Shown here: positions 1-6,863 of the stretch, piece by piece
Numbering within the stretch: position 1 is the stretch's first letter
Layout: the number at the start of each line of letters is the position of its first letter
From: WYZ-LMO11 sp964617245
Lineage (GTDB): Archaea; Thermoproteota; Methanomethylicia; Methanomethylicales; Methanomethylicaceae
NCBI GenBank assembly: GCA_964617245.1
Contig: CAZTWF010000098.1
Coordinates: 1 to 16,427 of the forward strand
Length of the DNA stretch: 16,427 nt
Reading direction: 5' to 3'
The notes under the pieces: model-generated
Told to the model about the DNA's origin: nothing
Databases searched by the model: none
What the model saw: the letters and a program-made list of their open reading frames with translations, nothing else
Program-made: the position numbers and the translations under genes

Positions 1-1065
1 TTATTAAAAATTTATAGTCCAAGTGGAAAAGAAAAAGAAATTTCTAATTTTCTTTTTTTAGAATTAAAAAAATTAGGATTTAATACAGAAATAGATGAAG
101 TTGGAAATGTTAAAGCAATTATAGGAGAAGGAATGCCAAAGATTTTTCTTTGTGGACATATGGATACTGTAAAAGGTATGATAAATCCACATATTAGAGG
201 AAAGGTTATATTTGGAAGAGGAGCAGTAGATGCAAAATCATCTCTTGCAGCTTTAATATGTGGAGCAAAAAAATTTAAAGAAATATATGATAAAGGTGAA
301 ATAACTTTATTAGCAGTTGTAGACGAAGAAGGTTATGGAAAAGGAATAAGATATTTTTTATCAAAATGTAATGAAAAATATGATTATGCTATATTTGGAG
401 AGCCTAGTGGTACATATGGTTTAACAATAGGATATAGAGGAAGAATTCTTTTAAAAATTTCATGTAGAGGAAAAAAAGCTCATGCCAGTCTTCCTCAATT
501 TTTTGATAATGCAATATATAAAGCTAAGAATATAATTGATGAATTATTAAAAATTGAAGAAAAATGGGAAAAAATAAAAGAAGAAAATTTTTGGAAACCA
601 AGTCTATGTGTAACAAAAATCAAGGGTGGAAATTCTCATAATGTTATTCCTTCAAAATGTAATATGATTGTTGATATAAGAATTCCACCAAATATGATGA
701 ATAAAGTAGAAGAAGAAATAATAAAGATAATTAAGAAAAATGAAGATGTATATGTAAAAAAACTTAGTGAAAATCCTCCTTTTTTAGAAAATGAAAATTC
801 AATACTTGTTAAATTATTTCTTGAAAGTATAAAAGAAATTTCAGGAAGAGAAGGAAGATTAATTAAAAAAACTGGAACAAGTGATGTAAATGATTTTGCT
901 GAAAAAATGAAAATTCCATGTGTAGTCTATGGTCCTGGAAATTCAAAACTTAGTCATACTGAAAAAGAAAATATATCAATAAGAGAATATCTTGAAAGTA
1001 TTGAAATAATAAAAAATACATTAAAAAAAATTATTGATTATGAAAATAAAAAATCTATTCAATAG
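1..1065 (+). CDS. lysK: [LysW]-lysine/ornithine hydrolase-like M20 peptidase (5' partial)
   Basis: This zinc or cobalt hydrolase of the M20 family most resembles LysK, which releases lysine or ornithine from the LysW carrier protein in the archaeal lysine/arginine pathway. The frame is open from base 1. The first ATG, at 133, is internal: the 44 codons before it encode a typical M20 N-terminus (LLKIYSPSGKEKEI...DEVGNV), so only a few residues are missing at the window edge. In the 354-residue visible part the metal and catalytic residues are present: H53 and D55 in CGHMDTV, D77 in GRGAVDAKSS, E109-E110 in DEEGYG, E134 in FGEPSG and H319 in LSHTEKE. The length matches the family (about 350). 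No LysW or other lys gene is in view, so ArgE- or DapE-like activity cannot be excluded. The 3' end overlaps the convergent Hsp20 gene by 11 bases. Confidence 0.85.
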   Translation, partial: LLKIYSPSGKEKEISNFLFLELKKLGFNTEIDEVGNVKAIIGEGMPKIFLCGHMDTVKGMINPHIRGKVIFGRGAVDAKSSLAALICGAKKFKEIYDKGEITLLAVVDEEGYGKGIRYFLSKCNEKYDYAIFGEPSGTYGLTIGYRGRILLKISCRGKKAHASLPQFFDNAIYKAKNIIDELLKIEEKWEKIKEENFWKPSLCVTKIKGGNSHNVIPSKCNMIVDIRIPPNMMNKVEEEIIKIIKKNEDVYVKKLSENPPFLENENSILVKLFLESIKEISGREGRLIKKTGTSDVNDFAEKMKIPCVVYGPGNSKLSHTEKENISIREYLESIEIIKNTLKKIIDYENKKSIQ

Positions 1066-1420
1066 GTATAGTGTATAATTGTTCTTTTTTATTTAAACGA
1101 ATTTCTAAGATACCATTTTTAAATCTAGCTTTAGCAGATTTAGGATCTACTCTAACTGGTAATCTAATTGTCTTACTATATCTACAAAATCTTATTGACC
1201 TTTGAAAAGTTCCCCATTTTTCATATTGAATTATTCTTCCCATTTTGGCTTCTATAGTAACTGAATATTCTGTAACATTAACTTGTATATCTGATTTATC
1301 TTGAACACAAGGTAGGTCTATTCTTATAATAATTTCACCATTACTTTCATAAATTTCATATAATGGTTCTAATTTTCCATATTCGTAATTCCATATTGAT
1401 TCATCTATCCAAAATTCCAT
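1055..1420 (-). CDS. hsp20: Small heat shock protein, Hsp20/alpha-crystallin family
   Basis: This is an ATP-independent holdase chaperone of the cytoplasm. The 121-residue protein has an alpha-crystallin domain from about residue 19 to 111, with the LPC turn at 36-38, RLPVRVDP at 86-93 and the family's late signature KARFKNGILEIRLNK at 97-111. It ends in the IPI (I-X-I) motif at 118-120 that sHSPs use to assemble oligomers. The N-terminal arm is short (about 18 residues), so the protein is at the small end of the family. I chose the ATG at 1420 rather than the in-frame ATG at 1438 because TGAGGTGA (1426-1433, minus strand) is a near-perfect ribosome binding site 5 bases before it, and the upstream ATG would overlap that site. 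The stop codon of the PAC2 gene lies inside this ribosome binding site, so the two genes are an operon and probably translationally coupled. Confidence 0.9.
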   Translation of the reverse strand: MEFWIDESIWNYEYGKLEPLYEIYESNGEIIIRIDLPCVQDKSDIQVNVTEYSVTIEAKMGRIIQYEKWGTFQRSIRFCRYSKTIRLPVRVDPKSAKARFKNGILEIRLNKKEQLYTIPIE

Positions 1421-1425
1421 ATTAT

Positions 1426-1433
1426 TCACCTCA
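1426..1433 (-). promoter_or_regulatory. Ribosome binding site of hsp20
   Basis: TGAGGTGA on the minus strand matches the archaeal anti-Shine-Dalgarno sequence, 5 bases from the ATG at 1420. Its first three bases are also the TGA stop of the PAC2 gene. It decides the hsp20 start. Confidence 0.8.
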
Positions 1434-2183
1434 TACATACATTAATGGAACTTCATATTCTTGTGATTTACCCATTTTCTTTAAGCTTTCTACTGTTCTT
1501 TTCATAAGTTCTCTTGCACTTAAACGAATTTCTTCTGATTTTTCTATTAAAGGTTTTACATCTATATTTAATGGAATAAATTTATTTAAGGTATTAATAA
1601 TAGAAGCGGCTGCACCAGGATCAGGATAATTGGGAAAAGATTCAGCTAATAGTAATAAATTGGGAATATTTTTATGTATTGAATATTTTGCAATTAAAGC
1701 ATAAGGTCCAACCATAAATCCTTCTTCCATTATTGGAATCTCATATTTTTTAATAATTTCTTTTACACTTGGCATATTTGATGCACTATAGACTTTTGGT
1801 ATTTCAATATCAATTCTATTAGGAGTTCCAATACCACCTAAGGATATTAATAAAGAAGTATTTTTTTCTTTTGCCCAAAAAACAATACTTCTTGCTAATG
1901 GATAAATAGATTCAGGAGATAATGCAGCTTCTGAAAATATTGCAAGAATATCTTCTTTTTGATAAATTCTTAAAGGATATGTAGGAGTGCCATTATGAAA
2001 GACCATGATAGGTGGAAATAGATCTGAATCAATATATGCTACTTCTTTCATATTTAATGATTTAATAATATGAGATACTGCAATAACACCTACAAGCCCA
2101 ACATCAGGTAGACCACATAATATTATTGGATTTTTTGTTTTAATTTCAGTAATTTCTATTATTGATATTTCTTCTTGATTCAT
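1431..2183 (-). CDS. PAC2-family proteasome assembly chaperone/activator (PbaB-like)
   Basis: This 250-residue PAC2-family protein (COG1938/COG2047 type) has the family's GLPDVGLVG loop at about 24-32, a LGGIGTP loop in the middle, and the conserved EGFMVGPYA and FPNYPDPGAAA segments. Archaeal homologues (PbaA, PbaB) bind the 20S proteasome. The C-terminus here is L-M-Y-V, and its last three residues (MYV) fit the HbYX motif (hydrophobic, tyrosine, any) that docks into the alpha ring, as reported for PbaB acting as a proteasome activator. I start at ATG 2183 (MNQEE...) instead of the in-frame TTG 21 bases upstream, because a TATA-like box is centred 26 bases before this ATG, which fits leaderless transcription; no ribosome binding site is visible. 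It is the first gene of a pair with hsp20. The family assignment is firm; the activator role is inferred. Confidence 0.88.
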   Translation of the reverse strand: MNQEEISIIEITEIKTKNPIILCGLPDVGLVGVIAVSHIIKSLNMKEVAYIDSDLFPPIMVFHNGTPTYPLRIYQKEDILAIFSEAALSPESIYPLARSIVFWAKEKNTSLLISLGGIGTPNRIDIEIPKVYSASNMPSVKEIIKKYEIPIMEEGFMVGPYALIAKYSIHKNIPNLLLLAESFPNYPDPGAAASIINTLNKFIPLNIDVKPLIEKSEEIRLSARELMKRTVESLKKMGKSQEYEVPLMYV

Positions 2184-2205
2184 ATTTAATATTATGAATA
2201 ACAAA

Positions 2206-2212
2206 TATTAAA
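2206..2212 (-). promoter_or_regulatory. TATA box of the PAC2-hsp20 operon
   Basis: TTTAATA on the minus strand is centred about 26 bases upstream of the ATG at 2183, the spacing expected for a leaderless archaeal transcript. It lies in the 36-base gap after nfeD, so this operon need not depend on read-through. Confidence 0.5.
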
Positions 2213-2219
2213 GTATTTA

Positions 2220-3533
2220 TTATATTTCATTAATTTCTTCAAGAATTAATATAGGTCCATCTTTACCAATAATTTTATATTTTTTATCTTTTTTAATTCC
2301 ATTTTTACATTTTGCTTGCCAGTATTCTCCTTTATATATTACAAATGTTAATTCATTTGGAGAGGCATTTGATATTGGAGTAACTAGATCTCCTATTATA
2401 TCACCAATAATAGGTTTTTTTCTTCTTATTTGAATTATTTTCATTAATATGAAGATAAAAAATAAAGAAAGAAGAATTGCTATAGATAAAAATGTATATG
2501 TAAAAGTCATATACCATTCACTAGGTACAGCCCATTTTTCAGGTGAAAGAGGAGCTATAAATAGAGAACCTAATATTAATAATATTATTCCTGAAAATCC
2601 AAAAAGACCAAAACCAGGTGTCATAAGTTCATAAACAAAAAGAATTGCTCCACCTAGCATCATAATAAGTGCAGCTATATTAATATCAAAACCCATTCCA
2701 ATTAAAGCTAATATTAATGCAATAGCACCAAGAATTTCACCTCCATGTCCAGGAGCTGAAAATCCATATATTAAAGCAATTATTCCAATTAAAAATAAAA
2801 TACTTGATATTGTAGGATCAGAGATTATATTTAATATACTTTCTCTAAGTCTAAAATTATATTCTGTAACTATTGCATTTTTTGTATTCATTTTGATTTT
2901 ACCAAAAACTGTATTTACTTCCCTTCCATCAATTTTATTAAGTAGTTCATTAACATCTTTTGCTCTTACTTCTATTACATTATATAATAAAGCCTCTTCA
3001 TCATTTATATTTAAATTCTCTGTAATAAATTTAATAGCTATAGTTTCATTTCTTCCATGAGCCTTAGCTTGAGTTGACATTAATGATATAAGAGCATTTA
3101 ATATCTTTGTATCATTTATGGGAGTTGAACCAAAAGGTGAATAAGAAATAGGTTGACATGAACCTATTATTGTATTTGGTGCCATTGCAGCAATATGACA
3201 TGCCATAAGAATATATGTGCCAGCAGACCATGCTGTTGATGCTGGAGGATATACATAGCCAATAATAGGAATAGGTGAATTTTCAATAAGAGTAATCATT
3301 TTTAATGTAGCATCTAAACTTCCACCAGGAGTAGAAAGTAAAATTATTATTGCATTATAATTTTCTTTTTGTGCAATATTAATTGCATCTACTAATGCTT
3401 CATAATGTGCTATAGATATTGTTCCAGTTATTTTAAATGTTAATACTTTTTCTTCATAATATGTAATAGGATATGAAATAACATAAATATTAAGAAAAAT
3501 TATTAAAAAAATAAAAATAAGAAATTTTTTCAT
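2220..3533 (-). CDS. nfeD: Long-form NfeD: ClpP-class serine protease with NfeD membrane domain
   Basis: This 437-residue protein resembles the Pyrococcus PH1510 type, a membrane protease that cleaves the C-terminal hydrophobic region of its partner stomatin. In order it shows a signal peptide or anchor (about 4-20), a ClpP/SppA-like domain (about 28-200) with STPGGSLD at 67-74, the nucleophile Ser103 in WSAGTYI, and a likely general-base Lys157 in QAKAHGRN. A cluster of four or five membrane segments follows (about 243-328 and 345-367), then a small soluble OB-like NfeD domain (about 375-437). The membrane segments carry the GHGGEILG and YELMTPGFGLFG motifs of the family. It starts 1 base after the stomatin stop, with a GGAG ribosome binding site inside the end of that gene. 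The assignment of Lys157 is by motif position relative to PH1510 and is inferred. Confidence 0.9.
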   Translation of the reverse strand: MKKFLIFIFLIIFLNIYVISYPITYYEEKVLTFKITGTISIAHYEALVDAINIAQKENYNAIIILLSTPGGSLDATLKMITLIENSPIPIIGYVYPPASTAWSAGTYILMACHIAAMAPNTIIGSCQPISYSPFGSTPINDTKILNALISLMSTQAKAHGRNETIAIKFITENLNINDEEALLYNVIEVRAKDVNELLNKIDGREVNTVFGKIKMNTKNAIVTEYNFRLRESILNIISDPTISSILFLIGIIALIYGFSAPGHGGEILGAIALILALIGMGFDINIAALIMMLGGAILFVYELMTPGFGLFGFSGIILLILGSLFIAPLSPEKWAVPSEWYMTFTYTFLSIAILLSLFFIFILMKIIQIRRKKPIIGDIIGDLVTPISNASPNELTFVIYKGEYWQAKCKNGIKKDKKYKIIGKDGPILILEEINEI

Positions 3534-3534
3534 A

Positions 3535-4356
3535 TTATTTCTCCGTTTTACTTAAAGCCTTAGCTAAGCCTGCATATTCTGCTATTGAAGATGCACCTGC
3601 TGTAGTAACAAGTATAAGATTTCTCTCTCTTGCAACTTCTGATATCATTTGAAATTCTCTTAAACGAAGAGCAATTGGATTCTTTTCATATAATTTAGCA
3701 GCTTCACTCATTTTCTTTGCTGCTTCATATTCTCCTTCTGCAATTATAATTCTTGATCTTCTTTCTCTTTCAGCCTCAGCTTGTTTTGCCATAGCTCTTT
3801 GGAGAGATTCAGGTAATACTACATCTTTTATAACTACTGCAGTAACTTTTACTCCCCATGCATCTGTAGGAATATCTAAGGCTGTTTGAAGTTTTTGATT
3901 TAATTCTTCTCTTTTAGTAAGTAAATCATCAAGTGTTGCTTGTCCAATAATATCTCTTAGAGTTGTTTGAGCAAGAAGATTTGTAGATAATATAAAGTTT
4001 TCTACTTGAACAACTGCTTTAATAGGATCATAAATTCTATAATATACAACAGCATCTACTTGAACTGTTACATTATCTTTTGTTATTATTGTTTGTCTAG
4101 GAACATCAAATGTTAAAACTCTTAAGTCTATTTTTCTCATACTATCAACAAAAGGTATTATAAAGAATAATCCTGGACCTTTAGCACCAAGTAGACGTCC
4201 TAATCTAAATATTACTGCTCTTTCATATTCTTTTACTATTTTAATTGCTGAAGATAACAATAGAAATATAATTATCAGTACTATAAGATAGAAAATATAG
4301 TTTACTGCAATTAAGGGTATTTGTTTTACAATAACAAATAACAATTTTAACACCAT
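3535..4356 (-). CDS. Stomatin-like SPFH/band 7 membrane protein
   Basis: A 273-residue prokaryotic stomatin. There is one N-terminal membrane segment (about 16-37), then the SPFH/band 7 domain (about 40-185) starting with KEYERAVIFRLGR and containing the PGLFFIIPFVD turn and the DVPRQTIITKDNV stretch, then a charged helix that should form a coiled coil (about 185-225, KQAEAERERRSR...). The C-terminal part has NPIALRLREF and a hydrophobic NLILVTT segment of the kind cut by PH1510-type proteases. It forms oligomeric membrane scaffolds and is paired with the NfeD gene directly downstream, the classical arrangement. The only start before the membrane segment is ATG 4356; a TATATATT box about 25 bases upstream suggests a leaderless transcript. 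Confidence 0.92.
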   Translation of the reverse strand: MVLKLLFVIVKQIPLIAVNYIFYLIVLIIIFLLLSSAIKIVKEYERAVIFRLGRLLGAKGPGLFFIIPFVDSMRKIDLRVLTFDVPRQTIITKDNVTVQVDAVVYYRIYDPIKAVVQVENFILSTNLLAQTTLRDIIGQATLDDLLTKREELNQKLQTALDIPTDAWGVKVTAVVIKDVVLPESLQRAMAKQAEAERERRSRIIIAEGEYEAAKKMSEAAKLYEKNPIALRLREFQMISEVARERNLILVTTAGASSIAEYAGLAKALSKTEK

Positions 4357-4376
4357 TTATAATAATTAAAATGAGA

Positions 4377-4384
4377 AATATATT
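4377..4384 (-). promoter_or_regulatory. TATA box of the stomatin-nfeD operon
   Basis: A TATATATT-like box on the minus strand is centred about 25 bases before the ATG at 4356. There is no ribosome binding site, so the transcript is probably leaderless. The box starts just past the TAA of the broken small ORF. Confidence 0.5.
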
Positions 4385-4385
4385 C

Positions 4386-4554
4386 TTATTCTTGTGGTTC
4401 CCATATGGCTAATGGACTATTCCATAAATATATAATCCTCTTTCTTATTTCTTTCTTTTTATTTACCTTTATTCTTCTCTTTAATACTAACACATTTCTC
4501 TCCAATATAATAGATGTTTGACGAAATATATAATATTTTCCCTTCGATTTTCAT
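4386..4554 (-). pseudogene. Possible small gene interrupted by a one-base shift (unknown function)
   Basis: An ATG lies 5 bases after the arginase-like stop codon and begins MKIEGK. In its own frame it soon leaves protein-like sequence and stops after about 31 codons. If one base of the AAAA run at about 4536-4539 is skipped, reading continues for 55 codons as MKIEGKYYIFRQTS..., then a basic stretch (KRRIKVNKKKEIRKR), ending WNSPLAIWEPQE before TAA at 4386. That second frame looks protein-like (AGA arginine codons, two tryptophans, no internal stop). It could be a decayed gene, an assembly indel in a homopolymer, or a +1 frameshift. A shorter alternative in the intact frame starts at a GTG preceded by GGAG and gives about 36 residues. 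I do not recognise the family. Confidence 0.35.
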
Positions 4555-4559
4555 CGTAA

Positions 4560-5594
4560 CTAAATTAGGCATTTGTCTATTAGTCTATTTAGTACCTCAG
4601 TCATAATATCATAAGTTCTATCTATTTTACCAAAAATTTTTGCTCCTGCATTATAAACATCAAATTCCATGATATCAATACCAATAATTTTCGAATTTTT
4701 TATACAAGATATAAGCCCATATAGTTCTTTATGTGATATTCCTATATAGTCTAAAAATCTTGCTCCTTTAATAGAAGTATTAGCACATATATCAACATCA
4801 ATTGATACATAAGTATATGGCAGATTTGTATTTGAAATAATTTGACATACATTATTCCAATTCTTTTCAATATCTTCTTTTTTAATAATATGAACGCCTG
4901 CTTCTTCTATAGTCTTATAGAATTCAACATATTTTCTTACACGTATATCATCTATTTCCTCTGCAATTTTTGATGGATAATCATTTACACCAATTATAAA
5001 CATATTCTCTGGTGGTAAATCCTTTAATAAATAATATAGAAAGGAATCTGCATTATAACTATTTGGTCTATTGTATATATAAGGATCATAAGGAGAAAAT
5101 TTAGTATTTGGATTATTTTCTAAATCATAATGTATAAGACCACATCTTATTTTTGGTAATATAAAATCAAAATGACTATCAAAAACAATTAATCTAATAT
5201 TTTCCTCACTATATTCTTTACAAATAGCTTTTATAATTCCACCTGAAAGTGAATGATCAATACCAATTAAAATAGGTATATCAGGAAGCACACTATTATA
5301 TACAATTTCCATAAACTTATCTGCATATTCTTTACAACCATTGGAATCAATAAAAGTAACAATATTTTCAACTGTAACCATAAAAATAAAATCAGGAGAT
5401 GGTGTAGGAGTAAGCCAATTTTCTATTTCATTTTCTATTAATTCAAAATTTTTTCCTAATTTATTCAAAATACCAATAGCAGGATCTTTAAAAAGAACAT
5501 TTGTATAATTATTTTTACATGATTCAATTTTTCTATTTATATAATTAATTCTTTCATCAGGATCTAATAAACCATTAAGAATTTTAAAATTCAT
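4560..5594 (-). CDS. Arginase/agmatinase-fold (ureohydrolase) family protein, substrate unknown
   Basis: A 344-residue protein with the binuclear manganese site of the ureohydrolase fold: H114 in GIDHSLSGG, D139, H141 and D143 in DSHFDF, D266 and D268 in SIDVDIC, and E310 in IDIMEFD. These match the arginase GGDHS, DAHxD, SxDxDxxDP and (D/E)xxExxP-type motifs in order, but the third motif reads DICANTS where the family normally has xDP, and the first has ID instead of GD. The protein is longer than usual (about 300), with an N-terminal extension of about 60 residues. The substrate (agmatine, arginine, guanidino acid, or the formimino or histone-deacetylase-like range of the fold) cannot be told. 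It lies 17 bases after the hdrD-like gene; the gap holds a T9 run on the coding strand, and a weak TTAAAAAG box sits 27 bases before the ATG, so it may be transcribed separately. Confidence 0.75.
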   Translation of the reverse strand: MNFKILNGLLDPDERINYINRKIESCKNNYTNVLFKDPAIGILNKLGKNFELIENEIENWLTPTPSPDFIFMVTVENIVTFIDSNGCKEYADKFMEIVYNSVLPDIPILIGIDHSLSGGIIKAICKEYSEENIRLIVFDSHFDFILPKIRCGLIHYDLENNPNTKFSPYDPYIYNRPNSYNADSFLYYLLKDLPPENMFIIGVNDYPSKIAEEIDDIRVRKYVEFYKTIEEAGVHIIKKEDIEKNWNNVCQIISNTNLPYTYVSIDVDICANTSIKGARFLDYIGISHKELYGLISCIKNSKIIGIDIMEFDVYNAGAKIFGKIDRTYDIMTEVLNRLIDKCLI

Positions 5595-5611
5595 AAAAAT
5601 AAAAAAAAAGA

Positions 5612-6853
5612 TTATTTCTTTTTAACTATAGGTTCAAGTATTTCTACAATATCCATCATTTTCATTGAAGATTTTGATGCATTAATAGCATCATTTAGGT
5701 TTCTCCAACAGAATGGACAAACACATGTTATTATAGACGCACCAGTAGATTCTGCTTCTTTTATACGTTTAATTGATGTTTCAATTGAATAGTCTGGAAA
5801 ACCTCCTCTTACTCCTCCACCAGCACCACAACAGAATGAGAATTTCTTATTTCTATACATTTCAACAAATTTCAATCCAGGTATGGCTTGTAATACATTA
5901 CGTGGAGAATCATAGACTTTTGCATGTCTTCCAAGATGACATGGATCATGATATGTTACTACATTATTAAAGCTTCCTTCAAATTCTATTTCACCCTTCT
6001 TTATCATTTCTTCTACTAATTGTATTGTATGAATTACTTTAATATTTTCCATTTTACCAAATTTATCTGTATATCCTTCTGGAGGATCTTTCATATAATC
6101 TATGGATAATGTTCTATAACAACCAGCACATGTAGTTATGAAAGTACTTGCACCATATTTTTCTGGTAATTCTCTATTATGTTCTATAAATTCTTTTGCT
6201 AAATCATATTGTCCTGTTCTTAATAATGGAGAAGCACAGCACCATTCATCAGGAGCTACTGTAAAGTCAATTTTTAATTTTTGTAATAACTTAAATGTAG
6301 CTAATGCAATATTCTTTTGTCTATATGAGGCTGTACATCCAACAAAGTATATATATTCAGCTTTCTTTGGAAGAGATTCTCTTATATTAGCTGGTAGCCA
6401 ATTAAGTCTATCTTCATGTTTCTCTAAATAGGGATTACGATTTACTCCAATTGTACTACTCCATCTTTTTACACCTTCAGGTATGGCAACATTATATCTC
6501 CAAGCTTCACTTTTAAGAGATTCAAACATTCTTTGAAGATAATCTTTGATATCAGTTTCACACATTTCTACACAAGCACCACATCCAATACATGTAAATA
6601 TAACATGTGCTACAGCATCACTCCATTGAATCATTCCACTTAAAAGTCCCTTGGCAAGAGCTGCTTTTCCTTTTGATCCTCTATATGCTTCAAATTGATA
6701 TTTATCTCCTTGAGGACATAGTATTGCTGCAAAGTTTTCAGTTGGACCATATTCATATCCATATTTACAATTTCCACATTGTGTACACATAGAAATTCTA
6801 TCATAGATTTGTGCTAATTCTTTCATTTCAGTTCTTTTTAATACGAGTGCCAT
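5612..6853 (-). CDS. hdrD: HdrD/GlcF-like Fe-S protein with two CCG domains
   Basis: A 413-residue electron-transfer protein of the HdrD/GlcF/LutA family. The N-terminal half has two ferredoxin-like 4Fe-4S motifs: C23, C26 and C29 with C46 (CTQCGNC...CP), and C88, C91, C94 and C98 (CIGCGACVEMC). Two CCG domains follow: C173, C205-C206, C242 and C245; and C305, C341-C342, C379 and C382. In HdrD such cysteines hold the special 4Fe-4S cluster that reduces the CoM-CoB disulfide; in GlcF and LutA they serve glycolate or lactate oxidation. I start at ATG 6853 because AAGGTGA ends 5 bases before it; the in-frame GTG at 6862 lies inside that site. It follows the FAD-linked dehydrogenase by 10 bases, so the two probably form one complex. 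The sequence alone does not decide between HdrD and GlcF. Confidence 0.88.
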   Translation of the reverse strand: MALVLKRTEMKELAQIYDRISMCTQCGNCKYGYEYGPTENFAAILCPQGDKYQFEAYRGSKGKAALAKGLLSGMIQWSDAVAHVIFTCIGCGACVEMCETDIKDYLQRMFESLKSEAWRYNVAIPEGVKRWSSTIGVNRNPYLEKHEDRLNWLPANIRESLPKKAEYIYFVGCTASYRQKNIALATFKLLQKLKIDFTVAPDEWCCASPLLRTGQYDLAKEFIEHNRELPEKYGASTFITTCAGCYRTLSIDYMKDPPEGYTDKFGKMENIKVIHTIQLVEEMIKKGEIEFEGSFNNVVTYHDPCHLGRHAKVYDSPRNVLQAIPGLKFVEMYRNKKFSFCCGAGGGVRGGFPDYSIETSIKRIKEAESTGASIITCVCPFCWRNLNDAINASKSSMKMMDIVEILEPIVKKK

Positions 6854-6863
6854 TTTTATCACC

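Noticed and set aside
133..1065. lysK-like gene starting at the first ATG, 133
   Set aside because: The frame is open to base 1 and the upstream codons encode the conserved M20 N-terminus, so the gene is cut by the window edge.
1363..1629. 88-codon plus-strand frame opposite hsp20 and PAC2
   Set aside because: It lies wholly opposite two well-supported genes and has no recognisable motif; it is a shadow.
4505..4560. Possible C/D box small RNA on the minus strand (box C-like CGATGA near the arginase stop)
   Set aside because: No CTGA box D or D' at suitable spacing follows; the ATG there is better explained as a small ORF start.
6138..6431. 97-codon plus-strand frame opposite the hdrD-like gene
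   Set aside because: Antisense to conserved CCG-domain coding sequence and with no protein-family signal.
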